From NCBI GenBank assembly GCA_903955385.1, contig CAJBNH010000008.1, forward strand, positions 1-64,000: DNA of 64,000 nucleotides, written 5' to 3'. This DNA comes from an uncultured Myxococcales bacterium. Its GTDB lineage: Bacteria; Myxococcota_A; UBA9042. How positions within the stretch are numbered: position 1 is the stretch's first letter; each line of letters opens with the position of its first letter. Both the position numbers and the translations under genes were made by a program. The notes beneath the pieces are model-generated. The model was not told the origin of the DNA. It was given only the letters and a program-made list of their open reading frames with translations, and did not search any database. Of the stretch, positions 10,123-19,072 are shown one piece after another.

Positions 10123-10134
10123 ACGAGGACCCGC

Positions 10135-10845
10135 ATGCCCGTTTGCCTGAGAGACCGTCGCCTCCTGCTGCCGCTGCTGGTTGCCCTGACCGGGGTGTTG
10201 GCTGGCTGTGAACACGATTCGCCCCCTGCGACGTCCTTTGTTCCGGTCAGCAGCGGTGGTCTGGCTCCCATGATCGCGCTGGTCGAAGTGCCCATCGGCC
10301 AAGGACGGCAGCTTGAAGCCCTCCTGGATGCGCTGGACCGCATCGGCGCTGCTGAGAACGTCACCGAGTCGCTGGTTGGTGCTGCCAAGCAGCTGGGACC
10401 GTCGGAGCTGGCTGCAAACCCGGCCGCCAGGCTGTGGGTGCTTCACGCCATCTACCGTCTGGTGATGTCCAAGGACTTTCGTGAGCGATTTCAGGAAGTG
10501 CGCGACCTGACCGGGCAGTTGCATGCGGTTGCCCCCGACGCTGCGGAGACCCGGTTTGCCCGGGCCTACCTGCGCTGGGTGTTGCTGGCCGACGGCATGG
10601 GCGGGCTGCAGGCCAAGGGCGTCGAGCGCGGCATCGTCCTCGATCTGGAGCGCGACCTTGCCCTGCTGGTCGCCGAGCATCCTGCGTTTGTGGGGCCCGG
10701 TGGTTTCGACCATGCGCGGCTCGACACGGAGCTGAAATCGGTGCGCGCGCTGCTGGCGGTCATGCCGGAGCACGACGTGCCGACGCCGACCGACCCCACG
10801 GCGACCGCAGCACCGGAAGCGGCGACCGCGGTGACGGTCCCTTGA
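10135..10845 (+). CDS. putative lipoprotein, mostly helical
   Basis: A signal peptide with lipobox LAGC (Cys near residue 25) is followed by a 210-residue helical domain that is not recognised. Segments such as LWVLHAIYRLVMSKDFRERFQEV and RFARAYLRWVLL suggest a TPR-like or all-alpha domain. The C-terminus is a Thr/Ala/Pro tail. It lies 13 nt after folK on the same strand. It ends 16 nt from the convergent amidohydrolase gene with no obvious terminator between. Function unknown. Confidence 0.7.
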   Translation: MPVCLRDRRLLLPLLVALTGVLAGCEHDSPPATSFVPVSSGGLAPMIALVEVPIGQGRQLEALLDALDRIGAAENVTESLVGAAKQLGPSELAANPAARLWVLHAIYRLVMSKDFRERFQEVRDLTGQLHAVAPDAAETRFARAYLRWVLLADGMGGLQAKGVERGIVLDLERDLALLVAEHPAFVGPGGFDHARLDTELKSVRALLAVMPEHDVPTPTDPTATAAPEAATAVTVP

Positions 10846-10861
10846 TCGTCATCGGCGAAAG

Positions 10862-12133
10862 TCAGTGTGAGGGCGACGTGTCCAGCGGTAGCGGCGCAGG
10901 TGTCCACGCAGGGGCCGGCAGCTGACCCGGCACCACCGCAGACGCGGGACGACTCTGGGCGAACTTGCGCAACGTGTCGCGATCAAGCAAGCGCAACGCG
11001 TTGCCGCGATACAGCTTGTCCAGAACCTGCGGGGGCAGCCCAATCGCGTCCACCTTCCAGCGACCCTGAATGGGTGAGGGGTGATCGATCTGCCGCAGGG
11101 CGGACTCAAGGTAGCGGAAGTGCGCCTGGAAGAAGGGCGCCACGTCCTCGATGCCCGGCTCCACCGCGCCGTTCGACCCGAGCATCAGAAAGTCGCCCCC
11201 CACGCCCATGTCCGTACCGAACAGCACACGGTCTTGGCGTTTCAGGAAGAACTGCCTGACTTTGCCAGCCGGGTGCCGCCCAAATTCGCCGACCCGCGCG
11301 GCGATGTCGATCACGACGTTCGGGTTGCGGTCCAGCAGTCCGTCGACGTAGTCCAGATCCTCTGCCGCGTTGCCGAAGTGCACGGCGACGAACGTCGTGC
11401 GGGGATTGGCGCGATACAGCCGCTCGGCCTGCTGCAGAAGTTCAGGCCAGGGAAGGACTTCCGGGCGGTCGGCGTAGGACCAGTACGGGTGCACCTTCAG
11501 CTCGTCCCACCGCTCGTTTTGAGGTGTGGTGGGCAGCCAAAACGCCCGCGGGTCGGCCACATGGATCGACACGGGCACGCCCAGCTCGGCGGCCTTGGCC
11601 CACAACGGCTGCAGACGCGGGTCGTCGGGCGCCACCAGCCGGTCGTCCTGATCGACGGCACCCAACCCCAGCGCCTTGGTGATCTTCAGGCCTCGGAAGC
11701 CGTAGCGGTCCACGGCCTCCTGCAGTCGGCCCGCCTCGCGCTCTGCCCAGCCGCGGACGCCGAACATGGACCAATCCGGGCTGGCGAAGTTGATCACACG
11801 TCCGCCGAACTGGTCGGCCAGCGCCTTGGCCGCCTCCCAGTCCGCGGGGCCGTGTCGATACGAGCCGCCGCTCAGGTTCACGACCTTGTCGATGCCGTTT
11901 TCGGTCAGGATCCGCACCAAGCGCGCAGCACCGGACGGGTCCAGGTGCCCGTGCATGTCGATGATCAGGGGGCGGACCCAAGTGGACGGCACGGGGCGGG
12001 GGATGGCGGGGTTCTCAGTGGAGGCGCGCACGGCCTCGGGACGGCGGCAGGATGTCAGCGCCAGACAAGCCAAACCGGCCGCCAGGAGAACCACAGCAGC
12101 CAAGCGCGGCGGCAAAGAAACCCGAGCGATCAT
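10862..12133 (-). CDS. amidohydrolase-family (COG2159-like) TIM-barrel lipoprotein
   Basis: The 423-residue protein starts with a signal sequence and the lipobox LTSC, so it is lipid-anchored outside the cytoplasm, which is unusual for this enzyme family. The barrel shows the metal-binding DMHGH (HxH motif), GLKITK, SIHVADP, VAVHFG and LFGTDMG, in the order seen in amidohydrolase_2 enzymes (aminocarboxymuconate decarboxylase-like). The C-terminal LYRGNALRLL segment is also typical. Substrate cannot be inferred; hydrolysis or decarboxylation of a small acid is the family range. Its ATG overlaps the stop of the upstream CoA-transferase gene by four nt (ATGA), so the two are co-translated. A Pro-rich tail ends the protein. 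Confidence 0.85.
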   Translation of the reverse strand: MIARVSLPPRLAAVVLLAAGLACLALTSCRRPEAVRASTENPAIPRPVPSTWVRPLIIDMHGHLDPSGAARLVRILTENGIDKVVNLSGGSYRHGPADWEAAKALADQFGGRVINFASPDWSMFGVRGWAEREAGRLQEAVDRYGFRGLKITKALGLGAVDQDDRLVAPDDPRLQPLWAKAAELGVPVSIHVADPRAFWLPTTPQNERWDELKVHPYWSYADRPEVLPWPELLQQAERLYRANPRTTFVAVHFGNAAEDLDYVDGLLDRNPNVVIDIAARVGEFGRHPAGKVRQFFLKRQDRVLFGTDMGVGGDFLMLGSNGAVEPGIEDVAPFFQAHFRYLESALRQIDHPSPIQGRWKVDAIGLPPQVLDKLYRGNALRLLDRDTLRKFAQSRPASAVVPGQLPAPAWTPAPLPLDTSPSH

Positions 12134-12831
12134 GCGGGCCGCGGTCGCGTCGTGCGCTGTTCGATCGGCTTGCGGTGGTCGCGCCCCTGAAAGATCCGCT
12201 GCACGTAGATGCCGGGGGTGTGCACCTGATCGGGTTCGATCTCGCCAACCTCGACCAGTTCCTCGACCTCGGCGATCGTGATCTTGCCGGCTGCGGCGAC
12301 CATGGGCGCGAAGTTGCGGGCGGTCTTGCGGTAGACGAGGTTACCGTAGCGGTCGCCCTTCCAAGCCTTCACGAACGCGAAGTCGCCGCGGATCCCGCGC
12401 TCCATCACGCACATGCGGCCCTCGAACTCCTGCACCTGCTTGCCCTCGGCGACGACCGTGCCGTAGCCGGTGGGCGTGAAGAAGGCAGGGATACCGGCGC
12501 CACCGGCCCGCAACCGCTCTGCCAGCGTGCCTTGAGGATTCAGCTCGACCTCGAGCTCGCCGGTCAGGTATTGCCGTTCGAACTCCTTGTTTTCACCCAC
12601 GTAGCTCGACACCATCTTGCGAACCTGCCGACTCTGCAGCAGCACGCCAAGGCCGTCGTTGGTGGTGCCGGCGTTGTTTGACACGATCTCCAAGTCCTTG
12701 GTGCCCTTGCGCGCGAGCGCGGCGATCAAGTTCTCGGGGTTGCCGCACAGGCCAAAGCCCGACACGAGCAGCGTGATGCCGTCGTGCAGGTCAAATAGCG
12801 TGCTGTCGGCGTCGGGGAAGACCTTGTTCAT
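12130..12831 (-). CDS. 3-oxoacid CoA-transferase alpha subunit without adjacent beta subunit
   Basis: The 233-residue protein matches the A subunit of succinyl-CoA:3-ketoacid CoA-transferase (SCOT/ScoA/AtoD family). Diagnostic segments are SGFGLCGNPENLIAAL, LEIVSNNAGT, GYGTVVAEGKQVQEFEGR, FAFVKAWKGDRYGNLVYR and the C-terminal TPGIYVQRIFQG. The family moves CoA between succinate and acetoacetate or similar acids. The catalytic Glu resides in the B subunit, which normally follows directly; here an amidohydrolase overlaps instead. The beta subunit must lie elsewhere if the enzyme is active. ATG 12831 has GGAGG nine nt upstream and a candidate promoter lies just before it. The gene is full-length. 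Confidence 0.92.
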   Translation of the reverse strand: MNKVFPDADSTLFDLHDGITLLVSGFGLCGNPENLIAALARKGTKDLEIVSNNAGTTNDGLGVLLQSRQVRKMVSSYVGENKEFERQYLTGELEVELNPQGTLAERLRAGGAGIPAFFTPTGYGTVVAEGKQVQEFEGRMCVMERGIRGDFAFVKAWKGDRYGNLVYRKTARNFAPMVAAAGKITIAEVEELVEVGEIEPDQVHTPGIYVQRIFQGRDHRKPIEQRTTRPRPA

Positions 12832-12865
12832 CGGATGGACCTCCAGACCGCAGGGTGCGCTTCAT

Positions 12866-12895
12866 CGGATAGCACGGGGCAGACACACCGGTCAA
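12866..12895 (-). promoter_or_regulatory. candidate promoter of the CoA-transferase/amidohydrolase operon
   Basis: On the minus strand TTGACC (12895-12890) is followed after 18 nt by TATCCG (12871-12866). The predicted start near 12859 leaves a leader of about 28 nt. It lies between a terminator of the upstream gene and the coding start, which supports it. Confidence 0.4.
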
Positions 12896-12934
12896 CGCGT
12901 TGGCAGCCGCGGACGAGGCAGCGACGGCACCAGC

Positions 12935-12976
12935 AAAAAGAACGACGGGGAAGACCCTTGCGGATCCTCCCCGTCG
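12935..12976 (-). terminator. Rho-independent terminator of the upstream Ala/Pro-rich lipoprotein gene
   Basis: A perfect 9-bp stem (12943-12951 with 12968-12976, CGACGGGGA/TCCCCGTCG) is followed on the minus strand by TTCTTTTTG (12942-12934). It sits 23 nt after the stop of the gene ending at 12999. Confidence 0.85.
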
Positions 12977-12998
12977 CGCGATCACGAACCTGTACGGA

Positions 12999-13559
12999 CT
13001 ACTTGGCTGCCGGAGCCGGAGCTGCAGGAGCGGGCGCCTCGGCCGGAGCCGGAGCAGCCGCGGGCGCACCCTCGGGAGCAGGAGCCGCGCCGGGGGCAGG
13101 CATCGCACCAGGGGCGCCGCCTTCGGGCTGCTTGGGCATGTTCTTCATCATGGCAGCCATCAGACGACCCATGAGGGGGGTCATCTTCTCGCGGCCGTAC
13201 GCCTCGACTTGCTTCTTCTCTTCGTCGTTCAGCTTCTTCGAGAGCTCCTCGCCCTCGACCTTCATCGAATCAGCCGAAGCCTTGAACTTCTCGCCGATCG
13301 CCTTGACCTTGGCTTCATCGCCACCGGCCGCCTCGACTTCGACGATCATCTTCTCGAGCTCGACGGTCATCTTGTCGATGAGCGTCTTGGCCTTGGTGAC
13401 GTTCTCCGTCGTGCCAGCAACAGCAGCCACACCAGCGTCAGCCGCAGGAGCGGTAACGGCGGCATCAGCAGCGGGCTTGGCCTCTTCCTTCTTGCAGCCC
13501 CAAGTCGCGAGGGCGGCACACATCAACGAAACGGTCAGCAGACCGCGCAGGGTGAACAT
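12999..13559 (-). CDS. small lipoprotein, helical core with Ala/Pro-rich tail
   Basis: ATG 13559 follows AAGGAGTGTTTTCC, an ideal ribosome site; the open frame upstream is not used. The 186-residue precursor has lipobox TWGC directly followed by KKEE. The middle part (about 50-130) is Lys/Glu-rich helix, probably coiled coil. It ends in MGRLMAAMMKNMP, then a 45-residue tail of alternating Ala and Pro with Glu. The neighbouring gene encodes a second lipoprotein with the same CKKEE start and AP-rich tail, so the pair looks related by design or partial duplication. Each has its own terminator. A periplasmic spacer or cell-wall-spanning role (as in Lpp-like proteins) is inference. Confidence 0.8.
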   Translation of the reverse strand: MFTLRGLLTVSLMCAALATWGCKKEEAKPAADAAVTAPAADAGVAAVAGTTENVTKAKTLIDKMTVELEKMIVEVEAAGGDEAKVKAIGEKFKASADSMKVEGEELSKKLNDEEKKQVEAYGREKMTPLMGRLMAAMMKNMPKQPEGGAPGAMPAPGAAPAPEGAPAAAPAPAEAPAPAAPAPAAK

Positions 13560-13664
13560 GGAAAACACTCCTTGTCTTGCTGCATCGCAGCGGGCCGCGC
13601 GTTTCCGGAAGTCAGGGTGGCTCGAGGGGGACGCGCCGAGGGTCGGGGAGAGCAAAGATGCCAC

Positions 13665-13710
13665 AAAAACACGAACGCGGGAAGGATCGTCAGATCCTTC
13701 CCGCGTTCGT
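13665..13710 (-). terminator. very strong Rho-independent terminator (17-bp perfect stem)
   Basis: Arms 13671-13687 and 13694-13710 are perfectly complementary (ACGAACGCGGGAAGGAT with its reverse complement) around the loop CGTCAG. On the minus strand GTTTTTGTGG follows at 13670-13661. It lies 15 nt beyond the stop of the small Ala/Pro-rich lipoprotein gene. Confidence 0.9.
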
Positions 13711-13724
13711 TTGGTCACTTGACC

Positions 13725-14036
13725 TTACGGGGCCTTGGGGGCCTCGGGAGCGGGAGCAGCGGGAGCAGCCGGAGCAGCCTCAGCCGGAGCGGCGGGGGCG
13801 GCGGGAGCGGCGGCCTCGGGAGCCGGGGCAACGGGAGCAGCCGGGACCGGCGCGGGAACGGCAGCCTCGGGAGCCGGGGCGGCCGGGGCGGGGGCTTCAG
13901 CGGCGGGAACAACGGGAGCAGCCGGGGCTTCAGCGGCAGCCGGAGCAGCCTCTTCAACCTTAGGCTCTTCCTTCTTGCAGGCCACGAAGACGAGACCCAG
14001 AGCGGCGATAGCAATCAACAAACGAAAAGCAGCCAT
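13725..14036 (-). CDS. small Ala/Pro-rich lipoprotein
   Basis: The 103-residue precursor starts at ATG 14036 with CAGGAG about 10 nt upstream. It has a short hydrophobic signal and the lipobox FVAC, then CKKEEPKVEE. The remaining 75 residues are almost only Ala, Pro and Glu in short repeated units (APEAAVPAP, APAAPAPEA), encoded by a low-complexity tract at about 13735-13965. The protein is probably an extended, flexible tether. It has its own promoter (TTGACA/TACCAT) and a strong terminator, which points to a highly expressed small lipoprotein. Function is not known. The repeats could slip, so length may vary between strains. Confidence 0.75.
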   Translation of the reverse strand: MAAFRLLIAIAALGLVFVACKKEEPKVEEAAPAAAEAPAAPVVPAAEAPAPAAPAPEAAVPAPVPAAPVAPAPEAAAPAAPAAPAEAAPAAPAAPAPEAPKAP

Positions 14037-14115
14037 GTGCTTCAATCTCCTGAGATTGGGAACGCTCAACCCGCTCTCCTCCGAACCTTGGAGGCCAACG
14101 CAAGGCCGAGACTGA

Positions 14116-14144
14116 CCTGCCGGAAACACCGATGTACCGGCAGG
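14116..14144 (-). other. perfect 8-bp inverted repeat in the lipoprotein leader
   Basis: CCTGCCGG (14116-14123) and CCGGCAGG (14137-14144) flank a 13-nt loop. It falls inside the predicted 5' leader of the small lipoprotein mRNA, 80 nt before its start, and upstream of uvrB on the other strand. It could be an mRNA-stabilising stem or an operator; the sequence does not decide. Confidence 0.4.
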
Positions 14145-14166
14145 ACGTACCCACCAAGCACGCACC

Positions 14167-14194
14167 ATGGTAGTGGAGTGCGCCAGCGTGTCAA
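14167..14194 (-). promoter_or_regulatory. sigma70-type promoter of the small Ala/Pro-rich lipoprotein gene
   Basis: TTGACA (14194-14189) and TACCAT (14172-14167) are separated by 16 nt on the minus strand. Start of transcription would be near 14160, with a leader of about 125 nt that contains the inverted repeat at 14116-14144. Confidence 0.55.
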
Positions 14195-14272
14195 CTCGCT
14201 TGTCGTCAAGAAGGCAAAACCGGCATACGGTGACCTCGACGCGTGTTGAAGCCGACCCTGTGGAGGAGTGCC

Positions 14273-16255
14273 ATGCCGAAGTTCGAACTCGTCTCGCCCC
14301 ACCGTCCCGCCGGGGACCAGGAGGCGGCGATCGCCAGTCTTTCCCTTGGATTACAGCAAGGTGAGGCGGCGCAGGTCCTGCTCGGCGTCACCGGCTCTGG
14401 CAAGACCTTCACGATGGCGTGCGTGATCGCAGAGCTGCAGCGGCCGGCGCTGGTGCTCGCCCCGAACAAGATTCTGGCGGCCCAGCTTCACGCCGAGCTG
14501 AAGGGGCTGTTTCCGAACAACGCTGTCGAGTATTTCGTTAGTTATTACGACTACTACCAGCCAGAGGCCTACGTTCCGTCGACGGACACCTACATCGAGA
14601 AGGACTCGATGATCAACGACGAGATCGACCGGATGCGGCACGCGGCGACCTATGCGTTGCTCGAGCGGCGTGACGTCGTGATCGTGGCTTCGGTGTCGTG
14701 CATCTATGGTATCGGCGCGGCGGAGTCGTATGTCGGGATGCGAGTGCCGCTGGCGGTTGGTCAAGAGATTCGCAGGGATACGCTGCTGCGTAAGCTGGTG
14801 GACGTGCAGTACGAGCGCAACGACTTCGAGCTGGCGCGCGGGGCGTTTCGGGTGCGCGGCGACGTGATCGAGATCCAACCGGCCTACGCCGACGACCGCG
14901 CCATCCGGATCACCTTGTGGGGCGACGAGATCGAGCGGCTGGAGACGATCGACCCGCTGCGAGGGATCGTGCTGGCGTCGCTGGAGAACACGAACATCTA
15001 CCCGAATTCGCACTACGCAACGCCTGCGGAGCAGTTGATCACGGCGCGGGAGACCATCGCGGTCGAGCTGCGGTCGCGGCTGCAAGAACTTCGTGATCAA
15101 GGCAAGTTGCTGGAGGCGCAACGGCTTGAGCAGCGCACGATGTTCGATCTGGAGAATCTGGAGAGTCGGGGCTTTACCAACGGCATCGAGAACTACGCTC
15201 GGCACCTGTCGGGGCGGCTGTCGGGCGAGCCTCCCCCCACGCTGGTCGACTACTTCCCGCGTGATTTCATTACCTTCATTGATGAGTCGCACGTCACCGT
15301 CGGACAGGTCGGCGGGATGTTTCGGGCGGACCGGTCTCGCAAGGAGACTCTGGTAGCGCACGGGTTCCGCCTGCCCAGCGCGCTGGACAACCGCCCGCTG
15401 AGGATCGAGGAGTTCATGCAGCGAACTCCCCAGATCATCTACGTTTCTGCGACGCCCGGTGACGAGGAGCTTCGCCAGACCCACGGCGTGATCGTCGAGC
15501 AGCTGGTGCGGCCGACGGGGCTAGTGGATCCCGAGGTCGAGGTGCGCCCCGTGCGCAGTCAGGTTGATGATCTGTTAGGGGAAATTCGAATTTGTGCGCA
15601 GGCCGGCGAGCGTGTCCTGGTGACCACGCTGACCAAACGGATGGCCGAGCACCTGACCGAGTACTACGAAGAGCTTGGGGTGCGGGTGCGCTACATGCAC
15701 TCGGATGTCGAGACCTTGGAGCGCATCGAGCTGATTCGGGGCCTGCGCGCAGGGGACTTCGACGTGCTGGTCGGCATCAACCTGTTGCGAGAAGGGCTTG
15801 ATCTTCCTGAGGTTTCGCTGGTCGCGATTCTGGATGCCGACAAGGAGGGCTTCCTGCGCTCGCGGCGGTCGCTGATCCAGACGATCGGGCGGGCGGCGCG
15901 CAATGTGAACGGCCGGGTGATCCTGTACGCCGACCGCATGACCGACTCGATGGCGCAGGCGATCGCCGAGACCGAGCGACGGCGCACGGCCCAGCAGGCG
16001 CACAACCTGGCCAACGGCATCACGCCACGCACCATCATCAAGGCGCACGCGCAGTCCAAGGCAGCGCTGGCTGCGGGGCCGTTGCGCGACGCGGAGGCGC
16101 TGGCGCGTGGTCGCAGCAAGGCCGACCTCGAGAAGCAAATTGCCGACGTGCGCAAGAAGATGAAGGTGGCGGCCGCCGAGCTGGCCTTTGAAGAGGCGGC
16201 CCGGCTGCGCGACGAGGCCAAGCATCTGGAGCAGGTGTTGATCGCGATTGCTTAG
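14273..16255 (+). CDS. uvrB: excinuclease ABC subunit B
   Basis: Damage-recognition helicase of nucleotide excision repair; loads with UvrA2 and recruits UvrC. The 660-residue length is typical. Walker A GVTGSGKT is at residues 39-46. The DNA-clamping beta-hairpin carries [12 protein letters not shown]. Walker B is IDESH. The helicase C half has [13 protein letters not shown] and QTIGRAARN. The C-terminal UVR domain ([13 protein letters not shown] ... EEAARLRDE) binds UvrC. ATG 14273 follows GGAGGAG; an upstream in-frame start is not needed. It converges with the VWA operon, 9 nt apart, without a visible terminator. No clear LexA box was recognised upstream. Confidence 0.97.
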   Translation: MPKFELVSPHRPAGDQEAAIASLSLGLQQGEAAQVLLGVTGSGKTFTMACVIAELQRPALVLAPNKILAAQLHAELKGLFPNNAVEYFVSYYDYYQPEAYVPSTDTYIEKDSMINDEIDRMRHAATYALLERRDVVIVASVSCIYGIGAAESYVGMRVPLAVGQEIRRDTLLRKLVDVQYERNDFELARGAFRVRGDVIEIQPAYADDRAIRITLWGDEIERLETIDPLRGIVLASLENTNIYPNSHYATPAEQLITARETIAVELRSRLQELRDQGKLLEAQRLEQRTMFDLENLESRGFTNGIENYARHLSGRLSGEPPPTLVDYFPRDFITFIDESHVTVGQVGGMFRADRSRKETLVAHGFRLPSALDNRPLRIEEFMQRTPQIIYVSATPGDEELRQTHGVIVEQLVRPTGLVDPEVEVRPVRSQVDDLLGEIRICAQAGERVLVTTLTKRMAEHLTEYYEELGVRVRYMHSDVETLERIELIRGLRAGDFDVLVGINLLREGLDLPEVSLVAILDADKEGFLRSRRSLIQTIGRAARNVNGRVILYADRMTDSMAQAIAETERRRTAQQAHNLANGITPRTIIKAHAQSKAALAAGPLRDAEALARGRSKADLEKQIADVRKKMKVAAAELAFEEAARLRDEAKHLEQVLIAIA

Positions 16256-16264
16256 ACAGTGCGG

Positions 16265-19072
16265 TTACTTGCGCCGCAAGGTGTGCCACTTGATCGACGG
16301 CGCACGGCCCAGACGCACCCGACGCAGTCCCACGTCCAGCAACAGCAGCAGCAGCCCCCAACGCACGAGATCGGGCCACAGCCACTGCCAGCCGCGGTGG
16401 GTGGCGCCGCCATCGTCGACCCAGTCGGTCGGCCCGCTGCCCATGCGGCCACCGGTGCCCTTGACCAGCGCTTCCAAGCTGGAACCGGAAGGGTCGGGCA
16501 GACGGTACTCGTCGGGGTAGGGGTGGACGGCGGTGGCGCGGCCGGTCGCGAGCACTGGCTGGTCGGGGCTTGCGCGAAGCTGGACCAAGACGTCGTAGGG
16601 CCCGAGATCCGCCAGCGGCACGGTCGTCTCGTAGCGCCCCGCAGCGACCTCGGGCAGGGGCAGCCGCAGGCGGGATCCGTTGGGCAATTGGACCTCTGCG
16701 GCGCCAAAAAGGCCTTGCAGATAGCGGTCGTCTTCATCGATGGCGTCGGCCGCGATGCGAAGTTGATCGCGCTCGCGTGCCAGCCGCACAGTTGCCGTCA
16801 GCCCCAGATCCTCTTGCAGCAGATCGCGCACAAGTTGCCGCGCAAAGATCGGGTAGCCCGGCCAGCCGATCCAGGCGGCGGCCCAGCGGCCCTTGAGGTC
16901 GCTGGTCCACACTGTGACCTTGCCCAACCCCAGACGCCACCTCACCAGCAGTGGCTGGCCGGTGGAGGCCCGCACCAGCTCTTCGGCGCCCGGCTTGACC
17001 TTGGACGGCACCAGACCCGTCAGCACCGGGGCATTGTCGATCGCCACACCTCGCAGCAAGTCGACCCGACCGCCCGCCACCCGCCGCGCGCGGATCGCGG
17101 TCTCGACCAGCGGATCGCCTGCGATGAGCTTGGTTTCCTTCACGAAGATGCGAGGCAACGTCTCTGGTCGGTCCGTGAAATACGCGCGACCGCCGCCCCG
17201 GTCCGCGATCATTTCCAGCAGGCTGCGGTCGACGTCGGCGCCGATACCGACGCTGGACACGGTGATGCCGCCGCGACGCATCTGGCGCACCAAGGGGTCG
17301 ATGCCCGCGCGCGGTGCCTGACCGTCTGTCAGGACGATCACGTGCTTGATCTTCGCGGGTGTCGACTGCAGCGCCTGCCACGCGATCTCGAGCGCGGGGT
17401 AGATGTGCGTGCCGCCGCTGGGTGTCAGCTTGGAGATGTCGGTCGCGATGCGGTAGCGGTTGCCTGCGCGCTGCAGCCGGACGGCGGTGCGGGCCTCGCT
17501 GTCGAAGGCGACGACGCCGATGCGGTCTTCGCGGGCCATGGCCTCGGCGGTGGCACGGGCGGCTTCCTTGGCCAGCTCCATCTTGCTGCCCGACATCGAG
17601 CCGGACCGGTCGATCAGCAACATCAGGGCAATCGTGGGGTTCTCGACCGAGCTCTCGATGTCCATCTGCACCGGCAGCACATGCTTGTCGAGATAGGTGT
17701 TTTGGTAACCACCCGAACCCAGACTGTTTTCTCCACCGATGACCAACAGTCCTCCGCCCTGTTGGGCATACGCGTGCAGGTTGCGCATGTCGCCGTCGCT
17801 GAGCAGCTGCACGCCGGCCGGAGTCACGCGCGGCACGTCGGACAGGATGATCGCTTGAAACTGCTTCAAGGCTGCGAGGTTGCGTGGCAGTCCGTCGCCG
17901 CCCCGGACGTCGACCTCGTAGTCGTCACCCAAGGCCCGCGCAAGTTGCTGCGCTTGAGTGGCCACGCCCTCGACGTACAGGATCTTCGGGCGAGCGCGGA
18001 CGATCACGCGTGCGCGCAGGTGGTTGTTGGCGGCGAAGCGGTCCGCGCCGTCGACCAGATCACAGCTCGCACTCAGCTCTACCGTGCCGCCTTCTTTCAG
18101 CCGCAGCAGACCCAGCTCGACGCGTGTGGCCCCAGCCTGCACCTGCGCGGTGACGGGCGCCAGGTCCTGACCGGGCGCCTTGACGCGGCAGGACACCCGC
18201 GCAATCGCGCTGGATTGCACGGAAATCGCTACGGGAAACGCGACGTTGGCGCGAACAACCGGGGGCAGGTCGAATCGCTCGATCAAGAACTCTGCCTGCA
18301 CCGGCATCGGCGGCAGCGCCGGGGTATGGACGCGCACGCCGGCCGCCTTCAGCGTCTGGACGAGCTCACTCGCATCGCCGCGCGTCTCGATGCCGTCGCT
18401 CCAGATCACGATGTGGGGCACGCTCTGGCCGTCCAGCAGGCCCAGCGCCACGTTCAGCGCACCGGCGAGGTCGGTCTCGCGGCCGGCAGCGGGATGGCGG
18501 GCGATCACGGGGGACGGAACAGCGTCGCCCGCCTCTGCATCGGTGTCGGTCGGCGGCCAGGGCAGGCGCTCGGCATCTCCGTCAAAGGCAACCACCGTGA
18601 CGGGGGGCAGACGCTCTTCGTCTGCCGCGTCGGTTGTCGGCTGATCCGCTTCGATCTTGAGGACTTGCTGGTTCGTGTTGCGCGCGGAGGCGGCAGCGGC
18701 GGCCAGCAATTCGTCCGGCACCGACTCGGACCGATCCACCAGATGCAGGATCTGGACGCGGCGCGGAACCTCTTGCAGCGACCGGGGACCTGCGGCGGCG
18801 ACGGCCAGCAGCACCACCAGAGCCGCGCGGACCAGCACCTGCAGCGCACGCTGGGCCTTGGGCAGATCGGTGAGGCCGAACGGAGCCAGCAGCGGCAGCC
18901 CGAGCGCCAGCGCGGCGAGCCAAAGCCAGCGCGGGTGGGCAAAAGAGATGCCCAACGCTTCGAGGCGCGTCAGCTCCAGCGGCACCCAATAGGCGGCCGT
19001 GATCGCGGCGGCCAGCGACACCAGAGCACCGGCATACAACCCTGCGGAACGAGAGGAGAACCAGCGCGTCAT
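16265..19072 (-). CDS. large membrane protein with VWA domains and amidotransferase-like fold
   Basis: The 935-residue protein begins with about three transmembrane helices (residues 10-100). A first VWA-like region follows (LHLVDRSESVPDELL), then beta-rich linkers. Next is a class I glutamine-amidotransferase-like domain (about 365-475, ILYVEGVATQAQQL ... GGGLLVIGGENSLGSGGY) without an obvious catalytic Cys triad. The main VWA domain has the complete MIDAS motif DRSGSMSG (D488, S490, S492) and downstream THIYPALEIAW and VLTDG. A C-terminal helix lies near residue 910. It is the last gene of the MoxR-DUF58 operon, overlapping its neighbour by 4 nt. Proteins of this type serve envelope stress or complex assembly with MoxR ATPases. 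Confidence 0.88.
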   Translation of the reverse strand: MTRWFSSRSAGLYAGALVSLAAAITAAYWVPLELTRLEALGISFAHPRWLWLAALALGLPLLAPFGLTDLPKAQRALQVLVRAALVVLLAVAAAGPRSLQEVPRRVQILHLVDRSESVPDELLAAAAASARNTNQQVLKIEADQPTTDAADEERLPPVTVVAFDGDAERLPWPPTDTDAEAGDAVPSPVIARHPAAGRETDLAGALNVALGLLDGQSVPHIVIWSDGIETRGDASELVQTLKAAGVRVHTPALPPMPVQAEFLIERFDLPPVVRANVAFPVAISVQSSAIARVSCRVKAPGQDLAPVTAQVQAGATRVELGLLRLKEGGTVELSASCDLVDGADRFAANNHLRARVIVRARPKILYVEGVATQAQQLARALGDDYEVDVRGGDGLPRNLAALKQFQAIILSDVPRVTPAGVQLLSDGDMRNLHAYAQQGGGLLVIGGENSLGSGGYQNTYLDKHVLPVQMDIESSVENPTIALMLLIDRSGSMSGSKMELAKEAARATAEAMAREDRIGVVAFDSEARTAVRLQRAGNRYRIATDISKLTPSGGTHIYPALEIAWQALQSTPAKIKHVIVLTDGQAPRAGIDPLVRQMRRGGITVSSVGIGADVDRSLLEMIADRGGGRAYFTDRPETLPRIFVKETKLIAGDPLVETAIRARRVAGGRVDLLRGVAIDNAPVLTGLVPSKVKPGAEELVRASTGQPLLVRWRLGLGKVTVWTSDLKGRWAAAWIGWPGYPIFARQLVRDLLQEDLGLTATVRLARERDQLRIAADAIDEDDRYLQGLFGAAEVQLPNGSRLRLPLPEVAAGRYETTVPLADLGPYDVLVQLRASPDQPVLATGRATAVHPYPDEYRLPDPSGSSLEALVKGTGGRMGSGPTDWVDDGGATHRGWQWLWPDLVRWGLLLLLLDVGLRRVRLGRAPSIKWHTLRRK

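Noticed and set aside
12900-14249. A 449-codon Gly/Ser/Arg-rich plus-strand frame
   Set aside because: It arises from the complement of Ala/Pro-rich lipoprotein codons and contains strong terminators of those genes.
14195-14272. Promoter or LexA box for uvrB
   Set aside because: TTGTCG and GCATAC-like hexamers are weak, and no dyad of a known LexA type was recognised.
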